From: Mycobacterium sp. 1554424.7
GTDB taxonomy: Bacteria; Actinomycetota; Actinomycetes; Mycobacteriales; Mycobacteriaceae
Assembly: GCF_001665295.1 (NCBI RefSeq)
Contig: NZ_LZSE01000018.1
Span: 62,001-126,000, forward strand
Direction of reading: 5' to 3'
DNA length: 64,000 bases
Below, one piece after another: positions 26,973 through 37,404 of the stretch. A program made the translations under genes and the position numbers. A model generated the notes under the pieces. The model was not told the origin of the DNA. It did no database searches and worked only from the letters and a program-made list of their open reading frames with translations. Within the stretch, counting starts at the first letter, position 1; every line of letters starts with the position of its first letter.

Positions 26973-29389
26973 GTTCCCACTCCAATTCCGACGACGCTGC
27001 CGAGGGTTACGCCCAATTTCCGGTGCACCGCCGAACCCGGCGAGTTCAACGGAAGCCACACCACCCGGTCGGGCATGTCGGTGACGGCCAGCGGCAGCAT
27101 GATCGAGCCGCGCGGGGTGCTGACCGTGACGTTGTCGCCGTCGGCGGCGCCGATCTCGGCGGCGGTTTCGGCCGACAGCCGGACGACGGGCTTGCGCGCG
27201 GTGCCGGCCAGATGCGGTTCGCCGTCCTGCAATCGGCCCTCGTCGAGCAGCAACCGCCACCCGGTCAGGACCGCCTGCCCCTGTTCGGGCCGAGCCGGTT
27301 CCGGCGCCGCGACTTGCGGGCCGGCGGCGTGTTCGCCGTCCCAGTTGCCCAGCCGGGAGAGCTCCTCGCGGGCCGCCTCGACGGTGGTGGTGTTCAGGTA
27401 GATGCCCATCTCGTCGGCCAGCGTGTCGAGCACCTTGTGGTCGGACTGGCTGGCTTCCCGGGTGGTGCCGCGCAGCGCGGGCGCGAACGCCCGGTAGCGG
27501 CCTTCCCAGTTGACGAAGGCACCGGACTTCTGCGTCGTCGGCGCCACCGGGAACACCACGTCGGCGCGTTCGGTGACCGGGCTGTGCCGCAGCTCGAGGC
27601 TGACGACGAACCCGGCGGCGTCCAGCGCGGCCAGCACCGCTTCCGGATCCGGGAAGTCGTTGGGCTCGATGCCGCCGATCAGCAGCGCCCCCAGGGACCC
27701 GTCGGCGGCGGCGGCCAGGATGCCGTCGGCGTCCCGCCCGGGCGCAGAGGGCAATTCGTCGACGTTCCACGCCTTGGCGACCTGTGCGCGGGCGGCCTCG
27801 TCGGCCACCCGGCGGCCGCCGGGCAGCAGCGTGGGCAGCGCGCCGGCCTCCAGCGCGCCGCGCTCGCCGGCGCGGCGCGGCACCCACGCCAGCTGGGCGC
27901 CGGTGGTGTCGGCGAGGCGCGCCGCGGCGGACAATCCGCCCGGCACCGTGGCCAGGCGCTCGCCGACCACGATGACCGCGCCCGGCTTCGAGAGCAGATC
28001 GCCCACCTCGCCGGAGGCCAGGCCGTCCAGCGCCGAAGGCTCGCTTCCCGGAACGGTTTTGATCAACCGCCCCGCCATCTTCGTCAGCGCCCGGGTGGCG
28101 AACGGCGCGACCGCGTACACGGGCAGCCCGTGCTTGCGGGCGGCCTTGCGCAACCGCAGGAACACGATCGGCGATTCGTCTTCCGGCTCGAAGCCGGCCA
28201 GCACCACCACGGGCGCCGATTCCAGGTCGGCATAGCTCACGGTCACCGGCCGGCCCGCGATTCGGGCAGCCAGGAACTCGGCCTCCTCGGCGGAGTGCGG
28301 GCGGGCGCGGAAGTCGATGTCGTTGGTGTCCAACGTGATTCGCGCGAACTTGCTGTAGGCGTAGGCGTCTTCCCAGGTCGCCCGGCCGCCGACCAGCACG
28401 CCGGTGCGCCCGCGGGCCGCTTCCAGCCCCTCGGCCGCCGCCACGATGGCGTGCGACCACGACGCCGGCTGCAGCGTGCCGTCGGCGTCGCGGATCAGGG
28501 GAGTGGTGATGACGTCCGGCTGCGTCGCGTAGTTGAACGCCCAGCGGCCCTTGTCGCAGTTCCATTCCTCGTTGACTTCCGGGTCGTCGCCGGCCAACCG
28601 CCGCAGCACCTTTCCGCGGCGGTGGTCGGTGCGCTGCGCGCAGCCCGAGGCGCAGTGCTCGCACACGCTCGGGCTGGAGACCAGGTCGAAGGGGCGCGCC
28701 CGGAAGCGGTACGCGGTCCCGGTCAGCGCGCCCACCGGGCAGATCTGCACCGAGTTGCCCGAAAAGTACGAGTCGAACGGCTCATTGGCGTAGATGCCGA
28801 CCTGCTGCAGTGCGCCGCGCTCCTGCATGTCGATGAAGGGGTCGCCGGCGATCTGCTCGGAGAACCGCGTGCAGCGGGCGCACAGGATGCAGCGCTCGCG
28901 ATCCAGCAGCACCTGCGAGGAGATGTTGATCGGCTTGGCGAACGTGCGCTTGACATCGGCGAAGCGGGAATCGGCCCGCCCGTTGGACATTGCCTGGTTC
29001 TGCAGCGGGCACTCGCCGCCCTTGTCGCACATCGGGCAGTCCAGCGGGTGGTTGATCAGCAGCAGCTCCATGACGCCGTGCTGGGCCTTGTCCGCGGCCT
29101 CGGAGGTGAGCTGGGTGCGCACCACCATGTCGTCGGTGCACACGATGGTGCACGACGCCATCGGCTTGCGTTGCCCCTCGACCTCGACCATGCATTGCCG
29201 GCACGCGCCGACCGGGTCGAGCAGCGGGTGGTCACAGAACCGCGGAATCTGGACGCCCATCAGCTCGGCCGCGCGGATCACCAGAGTTCCCTTGGGAACC
29301 GAGATCTGGTTGCCGTCGATAGTCAGGGTCACCATCTCCGGCGGCGTCGCCTCGCCGTCACCGGTCTGGGTCTTGGCCGCACTAGTCAT
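26969..29389 (-). CDS. nuoG: NADH-quinone oxidoreductase subunit G
   Basis: An 806-residue Fe-S subunit of the peripheral arm. The N-terminal 2Fe-2S site has cysteines at about 52, 63, 66 and 80 ([16 protein letters not shown]). Next comes the H-x3-C-x2-C-x5-C site ([14 protein letters not shown]), then [18 protein letters not shown] with a later C in WNCDKGR is the extra N7-type cluster of the molybdopterin-like domain. It starts at the ATG at 29389, 7 bp after nuoF. Confidence 0.98.
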   Translation of the reverse strand: MTSAAKTQTGDGEATPPEMVTLTIDGNQISVPKGTLVIRAAELMGVQIPRFCDHPLLDPVGACRQCMVEVEGQRKPMASCTIVCTDDMVVRTQLTSEAADKAQHGVMELLLINHPLDCPMCDKGGECPLQNQAMSNGRADSRFADVKRTFAKPINISSQVLLDRERCILCARCTRFSEQIAGDPFIDMQERGALQQVGIYANEPFDSYFSGNSVQICPVGALTGTAYRFRARPFDLVSSPSVCEHCASGCAQRTDHRRGKVLRRLAGDDPEVNEEWNCDKGRWAFNYATQPDVITTPLIRDADGTLQPASWSHAIVAAAEGLEAARGRTGVLVGGRATWEDAYAYSKFARITLDTNDIDFRARPHSAEEAEFLAARIAGRPVTVSYADLESAPVVVLAGFEPEDESPIVFLRLRKAARKHGLPVYAVAPFATRALTKMAGRLIKTVPGSEPSALDGLASGEVGDLLSKPGAVIVVGERLATVPGGLSAAARLADTTGAQLAWVPRRAGERGALEAGALPTLLPGGRRVADEAARAQVAKAWNVDELPSAPGRDADGILAAAADGSLGALLIGGIEPNDFPDPEAVLAALDAAGFVVSLELRHSPVTERADVVFPVAPTTQKSGAFVNWEGRYRAFAPALRGTTREASQSDHKVLDTLADEMGIYLNTTTVEAAREELSRLGNWDGEHAAGPQVAAPEPARPEQGQAVLTGWRLLLDEGRLQDGEPHLAGTARKPVVRLSAETAAEIGAADGDNVTVSTPRGSIMLPLAVTDMPDRVVWLPLNSPGSAVHRKLGVTLGSVVGIGVGT

Positions 29390-29395
29390 ACGACG

Positions 29396-30712
29396 TCACG
29401 CCTCTCCGTTCGCGGTCAGCACCGAGTCGCGCGGGTCGAACGGGCAGCCGCCCCCCTCGACGTGGGCGACGTATTCGTCGCGGAAGTACTTGATCGACGA
29501 CATCACCGGGCTGGCGGCGCCATCGCCCAACGCGCAGAACGACTTTCCGAGGATCGCGTCGGAGATGTCGAGCAACTTGTCGAGATCCTCGTGCGTGCCC
29601 TTGCCGGTCTCGAGCCGGGTGTAGATCTGGTCCAGCCAGAACGTGCCCTCGCGACACGGGGTGCACTTCCCGCACGACTCGTGCTTGTAGAAGTACGTCC
29701 AGCGCTGCACGGCGCGCACCACGCAGGTGGTCTCGTCGAAGATCTCCAGCGCCTTGGTGCCCAGCATCGAGCCGGCGGCACCGACGCCCTCGTAATCCAG
29801 TGGCACGTCCAGATGTTCGTCGGTGAGCAGCGGCGTCGACGACCCGCCCGGTGTCCAGAACTTCAGACGATGCCCGGCGCGGACCCCGCCGGCGTAGTCG
29901 AGCAATTCGCGCAGCGTGATGCCGAGCGGGGCCTCGTATTGGCCGGGGCGGGTGACGTGCCCGGACAGTGAATACAGCGTGAAGCCAGGCGATTTCTCGC
30001 TGCCCATCGATCGGAACCATTCGACGCCGTTGAGAATGATCGGCGGCACGCTGGCGATTGTCTCGACGTTGTTGATCACCGTGGGGCAACCGTAGAGCCC
30101 GGCCACGGCGGGGAACGGCGGGCGCAGGCGGGGCTGGCCGCGCCGGCCCTCCAGACCCTCCAGCAGCGCGGTTTCCTCGCCGCAGATGTAAGCGCCCGCA
30201 CCGGCGTGCACCACCAGCTCCAAGTCGTAGCCGGATCCTTCGATGTCGCGGCCCAGGTAGCCGGCGGCGTAAGCCTCGGCGACCGCGTTCTGCAGCCGGC
30301 GCAGCACCGGCACCACTTCGCCGCGCACGTAGATGAACGCATGGCTGGCCCGGATCGCGTAGGAGGCGATGATGGCGCCCTCCACCAGCAGGTGGGGCGT
30401 CGCCAGCATCAGCGGAATGTCTTTGCACGTTCCGGGTTCGGATTCGTCGGCATTGACCACCAGGTAGTGCGGCTTGGCGGCCGGGCCGGTGTCGCCCTGC
30501 GGGATGAACGACCACTTCGTCCCAGTCGAGAAGCCGGCGCCGCCGCGACCGCGCAGGCCCGAGTCCTTCACGGCCCCAATCACCGCGTCGGGCTCCATCT
30601 TCAGGGCCTTCTTCAGCGCCTGGTAACCGTCGTGGCGCTGGTAGGTCTCCAGCGTGAACGACTTCGGGTCGTCCCAGTAGGCGCTCATGACCGGGGTCAG
30701 CGGGGTGGTCAT
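29396..30712 (-). CDS. nuoF: NADH-quinone oxidoreductase subunit F (NADH/FMN site)
   Basis: A 438-residue subunit that oxidises NADH. The nucleotide/FMN motif is GLRGRGGAGFSTGTKW (about 58-73) and the 4Fe-4S motif is ESCGKCTPCREG near 350. The ATG at 30712 overlaps nuoE by 4 nt and is favoured over the longer frame, which runs through nuoE. Confidence 0.98.
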   Translation of the reverse strand: MTTPLTPVMSAYWDDPKSFTLETYQRHDGYQALKKALKMEPDAVIGAVKDSGLRGRGGAGFSTGTKWSFIPQGDTGPAAKPHYLVVNADESEPGTCKDIPLMLATPHLLVEGAIIASYAIRASHAFIYVRGEVVPVLRRLQNAVAEAYAAGYLGRDIEGSGYDLELVVHAGAGAYICGEETALLEGLEGRRGQPRLRPPFPAVAGLYGCPTVINNVETIASVPPIILNGVEWFRSMGSEKSPGFTLYSLSGHVTRPGQYEAPLGITLRELLDYAGGVRAGHRLKFWTPGGSSTPLLTDEHLDVPLDYEGVGAAGSMLGTKALEIFDETTCVVRAVQRWTYFYKHESCGKCTPCREGTFWLDQIYTRLETGKGTHEDLDKLLDISDAILGKSFCALGDGAASPVMSSIKYFRDEYVAHVEGGGCPFDPRDSVLTANGEA

Positions 30713-31464
30713 GACTCGCCTCCGGGAGCCGGCGGGGCTTCCATGCCCTTCTCCTTCGCCACCTGCAGCCCGGCCAAAGTGGCTGCACCGGCGCCGCCCT
30801 GGCCTTCGTCGGGACGCTCGTCGGGCAGGCCGGCCAGGATGCGCGAGGTTTCGCGGAACTTGCACAGCGCACCGCGGGTGGGAGCCTTGGGATTTCCGGA
30901 CCGCAGCGAGTCGACGAGTTCGCGTGCCGACTCCGGCGTCTGGTTGTCGTAGAACTCCCAGTTGACCATCACCACCGGGGCGAAGTCGCACGCCGCGTTG
31001 CATTCGATGTGTTGCAACGTGACCGAGCCGTCGTCGGTGGTCTCATCATTGCCGATGCCGAGATGTTCTTTGAGCGCGTCGAATACCGCGTCGCCGCCCA
31101 TGACCGCACACAGCGTGTTGGTGCAGACGCCGACCAGGTAATCGCCGGTGGGGCCGCGACGGTACATCGTGTAGAAGCTGCCGACCGCCGACACCTCGGC
31201 ACCGGTCAATCCGATTTGCTCGCCGCAGAATTCGAGTCCCGCCGGTGTCAGGTAGGAATCCTCGGCTTGGACCAGGTGCAGCAGCGGCAACAACGCGGAG
31301 CGCTTGTCGGGGTAGCGGCCGATGATCTCCTTGGCGTCGACCTCGAGACGCGCGCGCACCTCGGGCGAATACGACTGCGGCGCACCCTCGGTCACGAACG
31401 CGTTGGGTTCGTCGGGAGGCGGCCCGAGCCGGATGAACACCGGCTGACCCTGCGGTCCGGTCAT
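30709..31464 (-). CDS. nuoE: NADH-quinone oxidoreductase subunit E
   Basis: A 251-residue thioredoxin-like 2Fe-2S subunit. The cluster ligands are in [14 protein letters not shown] and [17 protein letters not shown]. It starts [20 protein letters not shown] at 31464 with a 4-nt overlap with nuoD. The C-terminal 75 residues are an actinobacterial extension. Confidence 0.98.
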   Translation of the reverse strand: MTGPQGQPVFIRLGPPPDEPNAFVTEGAPQSYSPEVRARLEVDAKEIIGRYPDKRSALLPLLHLVQAEDSYLTPAGLEFCGEQIGLTGAEVSAVGSFYTMYRRGPTGDYLVGVCTNTLCAVMGGDAVFDALKEHLGIGNDETTDDGSVTLQHIECNAACDFAPVVMVNWEFYDNQTPESARELVDSLRSGNPKAPTRGALCKFRETSRILAGLPDERPDEGQGGAGAATLAGLQVAKEKGMEAPPAPGGES

Positions 31465-32759
31465 CGGTCGACCCCGCCCATCACCGGGTCGATGCTGGCG
31501 ACCGCGGCGATCAGGTCGGCGACCATCCCGCCCTCGCACATCGCCGCCACCGCTTGCAGATTGGTGAACGACGGGTCGCGGTAGTGCACCCGGTAGGGCC
31601 GGGTGCCGCCGTCGCTGACCATGTGCACGCCGAGCTCGCCGCGGGGCGATTCCACCGCGGTGTAGACCTGGCCGGCCGGAACGCGAATGCCCTCGGTCAC
31701 CAGCTTGAAGTGGTGGATCAGCGCCTCCATGGAGCTGCCCATGATCTTCGCGATGTGCTCGGGCGAGTTGCCCAGGCCGTCCGGCCCCAGCTTCAGGTCG
31801 GCGGGCCAGGCGATCTTGCGGTCCTCGACCATCGTCGGCCCCGGCCGCAACTTGTCCAGACACTGCTCCACGATCTTGATCGACTCCCACATCTCCTTGA
31901 CGCGAATGATGTAGCGCCCGTACGCATCACAACCGTCGTCGGTGATCACGTCGAACTCGTAGTTCTCGTAGCCGCAGTAGGGTTCGCTCTTGCGCAGGTC
32001 GTGTGGCAGCCCGGTGGAACGCAGAATGGGGCCGGTGATGCCCAGCGCCATGCAGCCCGTCAAGTCCAGGTAGCCCACGCCCTCGGTGCGCGCCTTCCAG
32101 ATGGCGTTTTCGTTGAGCAGCTCGCCCATTTCACGCAGGGGCTGCTTCAACTCCTTGAGGGCCTCGGCGATCTCGGTTTCCGCGTTGGGCGGCAGGTCCT
32201 GGGCCACCCCACCGGGCCGGATGTAGGCGCTGTTCATGCGCAGGCCGGTGATCGACTCGAACAGCTTCAGGACGATCTCGCGGCCCCGGAAGCCGACGAA
32301 CATCGGGGTCATGGCACCCAGTTCCATGCCGCCGGTGGCCAGCGCGACCAGGTGCGACGAGATCCGGTTGAGCTCCATCATCATCACCCGGATGACGTTG
32401 ACGCGCTCCGGTATCTCGTCGGTGATGCCGAGCAGCTTCTCCACACCCAGGCAGTAGGCCGCCTCATTGAAAAACGGTGACAGGTAATCCATTCGGGTCA
32501 CGAAGGTGACGCCCTGGGTCCAGTACCGGTATTCGAGGTTCTTCTCGATCCCGGTGTGCAGGTAGCCGATCCCGCACCGGGCCTGGGTGACGGTCTCGCC
32601 CTCGATCTCGAGGATCAGCCGCAGCACGCCGTGGGTCGACGGGTGCTGGGGACCCATGTTGACGACGATGCGCTCACCGGGGTCGGCGTTGCGGGCGGCG
32701 TCGACGATCTGGTCCCAGTCCTGACCGCCGGCGACCAGGACCGTTTCGGTTTGAGTCAT
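31461..32759 (-). CDS. nuoD: NADH-quinone oxidoreductase subunit D
   Basis: A 432-residue 49-kDa-type subunit related to [NiFe] hydrogenase large subunits. It contains [20 protein letters not shown] with the quinone-site histidines and [20 protein letters not shown]. The ATG at 32759 overlaps the nuoC stop by 1 nt. Its own stop overlaps nuoE. Confidence 0.98.
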   Translation of the reverse strand: MTQTETVLVAGGQDWDQIVDAARNADPGERIVVNMGPQHPSTHGVLRLILEIEGETVTQARCGIGYLHTGIEKNLEYRYWTQGVTFVTRMDYLSPFFNEAAYCLGVEKLLGITDEIPERVNVIRVMMMELNRISSHLVALATGGMELGAMTPMFVGFRGREIVLKLFESITGLRMNSAYIRPGGVAQDLPPNAETEIAEALKELKQPLREMGELLNENAIWKARTEGVGYLDLTGCMALGITGPILRSTGLPHDLRKSEPYCGYENYEFDVITDDGCDAYGRYIIRVKEMWESIKIVEQCLDKLRPGPTMVEDRKIAWPADLKLGPDGLGNSPEHIAKIMGSSMEALIHHFKLVTEGIRVPAGQVYTAVESPRGELGVHMVSDGGTRPYRVHYRDPSFTNLQAVAAMCEGGMVADLIAAVASIDPVMGGVDR

Positions 32760-33487
32760 CAGTTATAACCCCTGCGCTCGTCGGGTGGGGGAATCTGCGC
32801 ACCCTTGTATTCGACCGGGATGCCGCCCAGCGGATAGTCCTTGCGTTGCGGATGCCCGTGCCAGTCGTCGGGCATCTCGATCCTGGTGAGCGACGGGTGG
32901 CCGTCGAAGATGATCCCGAAGAAGTCGTAGGTTTCGCGCTCGTGCCAGTCGTTGGTCGGGTAGATCCCGTAAAGCGACGGGATGTGCGGATCACTGTCCG
33001 GCGCAGCCACTTCCAACCGCAGCCGACGGTTGTGGGTGATCGACTGCAGCGGGTAGACGGCGTGCAGTTCCCGCCCGGTTTCGTGCGGATAGTGCACCCC
33101 GTTGACGCCCAGGCACATCTCGAACCGCAGATCGGGCTCGTCGCGCAGCCGCTGGGCGACCTGCGGCAGCAGTTCGCGGCGCACGTGCAGGGTCAGCTCG
33201 TCGCGGTCGACCACGACCTTCTCGATCGCGTCGTCGAAGTCGACATCGTTGCGGCCCAGCGCTTCCGCCAGCCGGTCGGCGATTTCGTCGAAGTAGCCGC
33301 CGTAGGGCCGAGGGCTGCCGCCCGGCAGCGTGATCTCGCGCACCAGCCGCCCGTAACCGGAGGTGTCGCCGGTGCCGCGCACCCCGAACATGCCGCGACG
33401 AACGTCAATCACCTCTTCGTCGGGGGTCGGGACGGCTCCCCCGACTTCGCTGGCCGCTACCTTCGGGTCGTGGTCGGGGGAGCTCAT
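32759..33487 (-). CDS. nuoC: NADH-quinone oxidoreductase subunit C
   Basis: A 242-residue 30-kDa-type subunit. The family signature [20 protein letters not shown] is at about 180-199. It is separate from NuoD, unlike the fused form of E. coli. It overlaps nuoB by 4 nt and nuoD by 1 nt. Confidence 0.98.
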   Translation of the reverse strand: MSSPDHDPKVAASEVGGAVPTPDEEVIDVRRGMFGVRGTGDTSGYGRLVREITLPGGSPRPYGGYFDEIADRLAEALGRNDVDFDDAIEKVVVDRDELTLHVRRELLPQVAQRLRDEPDLRFEMCLGVNGVHYPHETGRELHAVYPLQSITHNRRLRLEVAAPDSDPHIPSLYGIYPTNDWHERETYDFFGIIFDGHPSLTRIEMPDDWHGHPQRKDYPLGGIPVEYKGAQIPPPDERRGYN

Positions 33488-34038
33488 CGCAGCAGCCCGC
33501 GCATCTCGATCGTGGGCGTGGCCGCCAGCGCGGCCTCTTCGGCTTCGGCGATCGCGGTTTCACGGTTGACGCCCAGCGGCATTTCCTGAATCTTCTCGTG
33601 CAGCTTCAGGATTGCGTAGAGCAGCATCTCCGGCCGCGGCGGGCAGCCGGGCAGGTAGATGTCGACCGGGACGACGTGGTCGACGCCCTGCACGATCGCG
33701 TAGTTGTTGAACATCCCGCCCGACGAGGCGCACACGCCCATGGCCAGCACCCATTTCGGCTCGGCCATCTGGTCGTAGATCTGGCGCAGCACCGGGGCCA
33801 TCTTCTGGCTCACCCGCCCGGCCACGATCATCAGGTCGGCCTGCCGGGGCGTCGCCGAGAACCGCTCCATGCCGAACCGCGCGATGTCGAACCTCGGTCC
33901 GGCGGTTGCCATCATCTCGATCGCGCAGCACGCCAGCCCGAACGTCGCCGGCCACAGCGAGTTCTTGCGGACGTAGCCGGCCACCTTCTCGACGGTGGAT
34001 AGCAGGATGCCACCGGGCAGCTGTTCTTCCAGACCCAC
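33484..34038 (-). CDS. nuoB: NADH-quinone oxidoreductase subunit B (N2 cluster)
   Basis: A 184-residue subunit carrying the N2 4Fe-4S cluster with tandem cysteines ([11 protein letters not shown]), [18 protein letters not shown] and [18 protein letters not shown] start at 34038, 7 bp after nuoA. Confidence 0.98.
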   Translation of the reverse strand: MGLEEQLPGGILLSTVEKVAGYVRKNSLWPATFGLACCAIEMMATAGPRFDIARFGMERFSATPRQADLMIVAGRVSQKMAPVLRQIYDQMAEPKWVLAMGVCASSGGMFNNYAIVQGVDHVVPVDIYLPGCPPRPEMLLYAILKLHEKIQEMPLGVNRETAIAEAEEAALAATPTIEMRGLLR

Positions 34039-34045
34039 TCTTACC

Positions 34046-34423
34046 TCAATCCCACGTCAGGCCGCCGCGGCGCCACACGTAGGCGTACGCCACGAAGACC
34101 GTGAGCATGAACACGACCATCTCGACCAACGCGAAGGTCCCGAGCGCGTCGTAGGTAACGGCCCAGGGATACAAGAACACGATTTCGATGTCGAAGACGA
34201 TAAACAGCATTGCGGTCAGGTAATACTTCACCGGAAACCGCTGCCCGGCCGTCGCGTGCGGGCCGCTCACAGGGGATTCCGTGGGCTCGATTCCGCATTC
34301 GTAGGCCGCCAGCTTCGACTTGTTGTAGCGCCTCGGGCCGGCCAGGCTCGCGATCGCGACCGAGCCCACGGCAAAGGCGGCGGCAATGGCGCCGAGAACC
34401 ATGATGGGTATGTAGACGTTCAA
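34046..34423 (-). CDS. nuoA: NADH-quinone oxidoreductase subunit A
   Basis: The first gene of the nuo operon. The TTG at 34423 gives [20 protein letters not shown], 125 residues, which matches the family length (about 120-128) and the M. tuberculosis N-terminus as I recall it. GGAG lies a few bases upstream. An in-frame start at 34561 would add 46 poorly structured residues and is rejected. Motifs are YECGIEP and [20 protein letters not shown]. Confidence 0.95.
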   Translation of the reverse strand: MNVYIPIMVLGAIAAAFAVGSVAIASLAGPRRYNKSKLAAYECGIEPTESPVSGPHATAGQRFPVKYYLTAMLFIVFDIEIVFLYPWAVTYDALGTFALVEMVVFMLTVFVAYAYVWRRGGLTWD

Positions 34424-34687
34424 CTCGCTCCATGATCCGTCGTGTGTGGCCGCCCCCTCGAACCGAGCGGGCGCAAAGGCGGTGACCCGGGCTGCTGTGA
34501 CGAACCGGGTCTGTGGCCCGTCACAGTGACTTTCAACATAGCGTCGATACCGTCGGCGCACGTGGTTGGGGTGGTGCTATTTGCCCGGTTTTAACGTCCC
34601 CGCACCCGGGCGAGTCGTCGCCGGCGCGCGAACCGTCCGCCCACCCGGTCTATGGATCCGGGTCGGCGCAGGTCAGGGCGGTGATTG
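34424..34687. other. Intergenic region upstream of the nuo operon
   Basis: The 264 bp between the response-regulator gene and nuoA should hold the nuo promoter, read leftward. No clear -10/-35 pair, operator or RNA gene could be named by eye. Confidence 0.4.
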
Positions 34688-35089
34688 CTATTGAGCGGGG
34701 GCGCGGAGCAACCCGAGCACCGTGCGGCCCAGCACGATGGGGTCCAGGGGGTGCGGCACGGCGGCGTCGGCGCGAGACCAGCTGGCCAGCCACGCGTCGT
34801 CGCGACGGCCGGTGAGCACCACGAGCGGCGGGCAGGTCGCGAGTTCGTCCCTGAGCTGTTTGGCGATGCCCATGCCGCCGGTGGGGGTCGCCTCCCCGTC
34901 CAGGATGGCCAAGTCGATGCCGCCCTCGTCCATGGTGCGGATGACCATCGGGCCCGTCGCCACCTCGACGTAGGTCAACTCGGGCAAATCCGGGTGCAGG
35001 TGCTTGCCCAACGCGCGCATCACCCGTTCGCGGGTTTCGACGTTGTTGCTGTAAACAAGGATCCGCAGGGCGCTGCTGGAGTCGGGCAC
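34688..35089 (-). CDS. Receiver-only response regulator (Rv3143-like)
   Basis: A 133-residue protein from the GTG at 35089, the same length as Rv3143, which lies just before nuoA in M. tuberculosis. It is a CheY-like receiver without an output domain: LRILVYSNNVETRERVMRAL, then DLAILDGEATPTGGMG with the probable phosphoacceptor Asp, and LVVLTGRRDDAWLASW. The usual acidic pair after strand 1 (DD) is replaced by S-N-N, so canonical Mg2+ binding is doubtful. It is 264 bp upstream of nuoA on the same strand. Confidence 0.88.
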   Translation of the reverse strand: MPDSSSALRILVYSNNVETRERVMRALGKHLHPDLPELTYVEVATGPMVIRTMDEGGIDLAILDGEATPTGGMGIAKQLRDELATCPPLVVLTGRRDDAWLASWSRADAAVPHPLDPIVLGRTVLGLLRAPAQ

Positions 35090-35118
35090 GCTCAGATGGT
35101 ACTGGTGGCGCGCAAACC

Positions 35119-35655
35119 CTACCGGGTAGCCCGAACGAAGACCGCCTGCGCGGCCGCCGTTGCCGTCGCGCCGACCATGCCGAACCTGTTCCAGCCCAGC
35201 CCGAATTGGGACCGATCGACCTTGGTTTCGCCGGAGATTCGAATCGAACCGTCGTCCAGCTCGGTGATCGTGACGGGCAGGGGCAGCGGCGCGGTGATGC
35301 CCTTGATGGTGAAGCTGGCCCGAAGGTCGGCTCCGCTGCCCTTGGTCGGATGCACCGCGGTGACGACGACGCTGATGTCGGGAAAGCGCTCGACGTCGAA
35401 GAAGTCGGCCGAGCGCAGGTGCTTGTCGCGGCGGTCGATGCCGGTGTTCAGCGACGCGGCGCGGATGTCGACGCGCCCGAAGATCGCGCCCTGGCCGGTG
35501 AGCTGCCCGTCGCCGCTGAACTGATCGAAGCGGCCCTTGACGTTCAGCAGGCCCCAGAAGTTTTTGACCTTGAAGGTGATGGCCGAGCGGTCGGGAACCA
35601 GGTTCCACACGCCGGCCAGGTCGGTGTCGCTCAGCAGTGTTTCCAGAGTCGTCAT
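35119..35655 (-). CDS. YceI-family protein
   Basis: A 178-residue YceI-like lipocalin-fold protein: GVWNLVPDRSAITFKVKNFW, SLNTGIDRRDKHLRSADFFD and VDRSQFGLGWNRFGMVGATA. YceI proteins bind polyisoprenoids or similar lipids. No signal peptide is visible, so it is probably cytoplasmic. Same strand as its neighbours, 29 bp upstream of the response regulator. Confidence 0.9.
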   Translation of the reverse strand: MTTLETLLSDTDLAGVWNLVPDRSAITFKVKNFWGLLNVKGRFDQFSGDGQLTGQGAIFGRVDIRAASLNTGIDRRDKHLRSADFFDVERFPDISVVVTAVHPTKGSGADLRASFTIKGITAPLPLPVTITELDDGSIRISGETKVDRSQFGLGWNRFGMVGATATAAAQAVFVRATR

Positions 35656-35688
35656 CGTTCCCCCTCCGACTCGTTACGAATCTAGCGG

Positions 35689-36078
35689 TTAGGAGAGCAA
35701 CGGCGCGATCTGGGCGGGGTCGAAGTACTCGTCGATCCGCTCGATCAGCCCGTCGGTGCCCACCCTGATCACGATGCAGACCCGCATGGAGATCGATTGG
35801 CCGGCATGGCCGGTGGCGTGCAGGATGTGCTGTTGGACGAAGCCGCCGGTGAAGAGCTGACGGTCGAGGATCTCGTACCGGCGCTCGGTGGTCGCCGTGA
35901 TGAACCAGTCGATGACCCGCATCGCGCGGGCCTTGTCGTCGTCCCGGCGTGCGCCGGTGCGCCAGACGGCGATGTCGTCACTCCACAACTGCTCAACCGC
36001 CGCCTTGTCGGTCTTCTCGATCGCCGCGAACAGGCGGTCGGCCACGTCGACGATGGTCTGGGCGGTGGCGGTGGGCAT
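35689..36078 (-). CDS. SnoaL/NTF2-like protein
   Basis: A 129-residue protein with an alpha+beta barrel (NTF2/SnoaL_2) pattern: VADRLFAAIEKTDKAAVEQL then WSDDIAVW, and a C-terminal IERIDEYFDPAQIAPLL typical of the family. The ATG at 36078 lies 6 nt after AGGAGG, so it is chosen over the GTG at 36084. It is 10 bp from the DUF6285 gene and probably in the same transcript. The enzymatic role is unknown. Confidence 0.85.
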   Translation of the reverse strand: MPTATAQTIVDVADRLFAAIEKTDKAAVEQLWSDDIAVWRTGARRDDDKARAMRVIDWFITATTERRYEILDRQLFTGGFVQQHILHATGHAGQSISMRVCIVIRVGTDGLIERIDEYFDPAQIAPLLS

Positions 36079-36088
36079 GGTCACCCTC

Positions 36089-36430
36089 CTAGTCCGATTG
36101 CTCGTATCCGGGATGGGCGATGGCCAACCGGCGGCGGACCAGCGTGCGCAGGCAGGCGACGACGTCGTTGGCGCGGGCGTCCAGCTCGCCGGCCCGGATC
36201 GCGGCGGCGAGCCCTTCCTCGTCGGCGAAACCCAGGCCGGCCAGCGCCGCGCCGGCCTCCGCCTCGCTTTCGTCGAGCAGTTCGCGCTCGACGATGCGCA
36301 ACGCGTTGGCCGCCACCCTGGCGTGGAAGTTGACCTGGCCGGTGGTCGCTTCCCGGACGTCGGTTTCGAGGAACTCGGCCACCGCGGCGACGAGCTCGGC
36401 CGCGAGCGGGCGTCCGTATGCGCCGGTCAC
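36089..36430 (-). CDS. DUF6285 domain protein, LvaB-like partner of the adjacent kinase
   Basis: A 113-residue helical protein from the GTG at 36430, overlapping the kinase stop as GTGA. Sequence features are RPLAAELVAAVAEFLETDVR and NFHARVAANALRIVERELLD. Small DUF6285 proteins are usually encoded beside APH-type kinases and acyl-CoA dehydrogenases. The size (about 12 kDa) and context match LvaB of Pseudomonas, which is needed for activity of the kinase LvaA. The functional link is inferred from context. Confidence 0.8.
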   Translation of the reverse strand: MTGAYGRPLAAELVAAVAEFLETDVREATTGQVNFHARVAANALRIVERELLDESEAEAGAALAGLGFADEEGLAAAIRAGELDARANDVVACLRTLVRRRLAIAHPGYEQSD

Positions 36431-37404
36431 CGTCGGGCCCCGTCGAGCAGGTCGAGCAGGTCCCACTCGGTCTCGCAGACCCGGCGGCCGATCGTCGCCA
36501 GCTCCACCGAGCGGAACTCACCGCTCAGGTGCCGCTCGGCCTGGTAGCGGCAGATGACACCCCAGCGCAGCGTGGCCAGCACCAGCCACCAGTGAAACGC
36601 CACCCGGTCGACGCTAGTCGCGCCGGCCTGCTCGTAGGAGCGGAGAAAGGCCTCGACGCTGCCGAGGCCGCCGGCCCCGAGGCCCGCCGGAGCGCCGAAC
36701 CGCCAGGCCCGGATGCAGAACCAGGCCAGGTCCTCGTAGGCCTCGCCGGCGTGGACCAGCTCCCAGTCGAGGACGGCCGCCAGCTCGGACCCGTCGACGA
36801 TCAGGTTCCCCATCCGGTAGTCCCCGTGCACCAGCACCGGGGCCGACGGCTCGGGTCGGTGCGCGGCCAGCCAGCGAAACGCCCACTCGAACGTGGCGGT
36901 GGTGTCGTCCATGGAGTCCAGCCGCTCGCGCCACTGCGCGAGTTGGTCCTCGTGCGCCAGCCCGGGAATGTCCGGATCGGCGCGGTGGATGGCGGCCAGC
37001 GCGTGCGCGCACTGGTGCATTAGGCGCGTGCGGCCCGCGTGGCCGTCGGTCGCGTCGAGCCGACGCTGGATGCGCCGGACGATGGTCTCGCCCTTGATCT
37101 CGTCGCAGATCAGAAACGGGTTGCCCAGCGCGGCAACGGAATCGCTGGCGACCAGGACGTGGGGGACCGGTGCCCCGGCCGCCGCGGCCGCGGCCTGCAC
37201 GCGGGCTTCGAGCTCCATGCCTGCGTGCACGTCGTCGGGCGGGCCGGTGCGCAGGATCAGCGAGCGGCGCCCCTCGCCGGTGACGGCGTCGAACGCCCAC
37301 GTGGCGCGGCTGGCGCCGCCGGTCAGCGCCCGCAGGTTCTCGATCACAGCGTCGGCGCCGAGCGTCGGCCCCAGCACGGCGGGCAGGCGATCTCGCAGCG
37401 TCAC
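36427..37404 (-). CDS. APH-family phosphotransferase (LvaA/ACAD10-11 kinase-like)
   Basis: A 325-residue kinase-fold protein. The nucleotide-binding lobe has LTGGASRATWAF. The catalytic loop is VLVHGDYRMGNLIVD with the catalytic Asp, and VLDWELVHAGEAYEDLAWFC has the metal-binding Asp. The GTG at 37404 overlaps the acyl-CoA dehydrogenase stop. Members of this group beside acyl-CoA dehydrogenases (or fused, as in human ACAD10/11) phosphorylate 4-hydroxyacyl-CoAs. An antibiotic-kinase role is unlikely given this context. Confidence 0.88.
   Translation of the reverse strand: MTLRDRLPAVLGPTLGADAVIENLRALTGGASRATWAFDAVTGEGRRSLILRTGPPDDVHAGMELEARVQAAAAAAGAPVPHVLVASDSVAALGNPFLICDEIKGETIVRRIQRRLDATDGHAGRTRLMHQCAHALAAIHRADPDIPGLAHEDQLAQWRERLDSMDDTTATFEWAFRWLAAHRPEPSAPVLVHGDYRMGNLIVDGSELAAVLDWELVHAGEAYEDLAWFCIRAWRFGAPAGLGAGGLGSVEAFLRSYEQAGATSVDRVAFHWWLVLATLRWGVICRYQAERHLSGEFRSVELATIGRRVCETEWDLLDLLDGARR

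Noticed and set aside
36427-37404. Aminoglycoside resistance kinase
   Set aside because: Only the general APH fold is shared; overlap with DUF6285 and acyl-CoA dehydrogenase genes points to acyl-CoA metabolism.
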